A stretch of 23,767 nucleotides of DNA from an uncultured Lachnospiraceae bacterium (lineage in GTDB: Bacteria > Bacillota > Clostridia > Lachnospirales > Lachnospiraceae): positions 82,452 to 106,218 of the forward strand of contig CAJUFE010000011.1 in NCBI GenBank assembly GCA_910585635.1. Direction: 5' to 3'. Positions within the stretch are counted from its first letter, which is position 1. Each line of letters opens with the position of its first letter. Made by a program: the position numbers and the translations under genes. Below the pieces are notes generated by a model, which was given only the letters and a program-made list of their open reading frames with translations, searched no databases and had not been told where the DNA came from. Below, one piece after another: positions 22,672 to 23,767 of the stretch.

Positions 22672-23604
22672 ATGATCTACACAGTAACTTTGAACCCGGC
22701 GCTGGATAAGACGGTAGAGATACGATCTCTGCGGATCGACAGTGTCAACCGCATCACGAAGATGCGGACCGATCCAGGGGGGAAGGGGATCAATGTCTCC
22801 AAGGTGATCCAGAAGCTGGGAAGGAAGAGTGTGGCGGCGGGCATCCTGGGAGGCGACACAGGGAACGCGATCTTGTCCGCTCTGGAGGCTATGGGCTTAG
22901 AGACCAGCTTCCGTTTTGTGGAGGGAGAGACCCGCACGAACCTGAAGATCGTGGATCCGGCGGAGCACACCAACACGGATATCAACGAGCCGGGCATCAC
23001 GCTCTCAGAGGAGATCCTGGACAGCTATCTGAAGGAGCTTCTGGAAAAGCTGGTCCCGGGCGATATCATGGTCCTTTCCGGGAGCCTGCCCATGGGGTCG
23101 CCCAAGGATACCTATTATACCTGGGTAAAGGCCTGTAAGGAGGCAGGAGCAAAGGTGATCCTGGACGCGGACGGGGAGCTCTTCGCCGCAGGGATCAAGG
23201 CCTCTCCCTACCTGATCAAGCCCAACGACCACGAGCTTTCCGGATTTATGGGACGGACCCTTTCCACACCTGCTGAGCTGGCAAAGGCCGCCCGTCAGAT
23301 GATGGAGAGCTATGGGATCGAGAAGATCGTGGTCTCCATGGGCGGAGCCGGAGCCCTCTTCGTGACAAAGGAGGACACCATCTACGCAGAAGGCCTAAAG
23401 GTCCCGGTAGGCAGCACCGTAGGCGCAGGCGACAGTGTAGTGGCCGCCCTGGCCGTAGCCGAGGAGGCCGGCATGAGCCTGGAGGATACCGTCCGCCTGG
23501 CCACCGCCACCGGAGCCGCCAACGTGATGTGCAGCGGCACCCAGGCCGCCGAATACGACGTGATCCAGGGACTGATCCCCAAAGTCGTCTTCCGCAAACT
23601 GTGA
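22672..23604 (+). CDS. fruK: 1-phosphofructokinase
   Basis: PfkB-family sugar kinase that phosphorylates fructose 1-phosphate to fructose 1,6-bisphosphate after PTS uptake of fructose. The 310-residue protein opens MIYTVTLNPALDKTVEI, has the sugar-binding DPGGKGINVSKVIQKLG (G36-G39), VLSGSLPMG, ILDADGE, IKPNDHEL and the ATP/anion-hole motif TVGAGDS with catalytic base D254. AAGGAGGG at 22657-22664 precedes the ATG. Tagatose 6-phosphate kinase (LacC) is the closest alternative, but the start, length and promoter arrangement favour fruK. A fructose PTS gene would be expected downstream, yet the window ends in a repeat 163 bases later and no terminator is clear. Confidence 0.92.
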   Translation: MIYTVTLNPALDKTVEIRSLRIDSVNRITKMRTDPGGKGINVSKVIQKLGRKSVAAGILGGDTGNAILSALEAMGLETSFRFVEGETRTNLKIVDPAEHTNTDINEPGITLSEEILDSYLKELLEKLVPGDIMVLSGSLPMGSPKDTYYTWVKACKEAGAKVILDADGELFAAGIKASPYLIKPNDHELSGFMGRTLSTPAELAKAARQMMESYGIEKIVVSMGGAGALFVTKEDTIYAEGLKVPVGSTVGAGDSVVAALAVAEEAGMSLEDTVRLATATGAANVMCSGTQAAEYDVIQGLIPKVVFRKL

Positions 23605-23712
23605 GCTGCGCATACGGCCGCCGGGGTATTTTTCACACCCGCGATCATATTACACAGTCACAATATCGCATAACGGATGAAAGATCAAAAGGTCTGCCGA
23701 CTACGTAGCGCA

Positions 23713-23767
23713 GGGAGGGACCTGTCACAAAAGGAACCCCTTGGAGAACGTCGGCGCTTAGCGAGGT
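23713..23767 (+). repeat. Structured intergenic repeat, class B, copy 2 (cut by window end)
   Basis: GGGAGGGACCTGTCACAAAA followed by GGAACCCC, a shortened first hairpin, then AACGTCGGCGCTTAGCGAGG, which is identical to the matching part of the 8200-8333 element. GTAGCG lies just before it (23705-23710), as at 8192-8196. The right half lies outside the window. It follows fruK after about 108 bases. Confidence 0.8.

Noticed and set aside
23605..23712. Terminator after fruK
   Set aside because: GGGT/ACCC around TATTTTTCAC gives only four pairs and no following T tract.

Overview
The window reads as a chromosomal segment of a GC-rich Gram-positive anaerobe of the Clostridia, most likely Lachnospiraceae. 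This is inferred from the gene order murF-priA-def-fmt-yugP-rsmB-rlmN-stp-prkC-rsgA-rpe-thiN, the strong AAGGAGG-type ribosome sites, the PASTA-type Ser/Thr kinase, a rubrerythrin domain and a phospho-beta-glucosidase. No rRNA, tRNA, CRISPR array, transposase or phage gene was seen.

Left part (1-14726, all + strand). A long housekeeping cluster covers cell-wall precursor synthesis (murF), replication restart (priA), N-formyl-methionine handling (def, fmt), a membrane zinc protease (yugP-like), rRNA/tRNA methylation (rsmB, rlmN), the phosphatase/kinase signalling pair (stp, prkC), ribosome assembly (rsgA), pentose phosphate (rpe) and thiamine salvage (thiN). Spacing is tight: there are overlaps at yugP/rsmB, stp/prkC and rpe/thiN. 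The cluster is interrupted at 7983-8413 by two non-coding structured repeats. The murF, murF-priA and rsgA regions carry small local repeat expansions.

Middle (14727-19450). A 459-base intergenic region holds another copy of the structured repeat and leads to serS, which has no T-box and ends in two terminator-like hairpins. Next come a monocistronic-looking short-chain dehydrogenase with a strong sigma-A promoter and an inverted repeat beside it, and a potassium-channel protein with its own consensus promoter. The channel carries a C-terminal ryanodine-receptor-type (RyR) domain. A bidirectional terminator separates this + block from the next - block.

Right part (19451-23767). On the - strand lie a GH1 6-phospho-beta-glucosidase and, upstream of it, a metallophosphoesterase-rubrerythrin fusion. 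Divergent from these is fruK, preceded by a sigma-A promoter and a 15-base perfect palindrome placed as a repressor operator. The window ends inside a further repeat copy.

The most interesting signal is the repeat family: copies at 7964-8160 (- orientation), 8200-8333 (+), 14835-15017 (+) and 23713-end (+, cut). Two classes with different outer arms share one core: a hairpin with a T-T mismatch and a GAGGTCTTTTCGA-like loop, followed by GGAGCGAGAGC, which can form a GAGA (GNRA) tetraloop. Stems at equivalent places are complementary in each complete copy but differ in sequence. That is what covariation of a conserved RNA or cruciform fold looks like. I do not recognise it as a named family.
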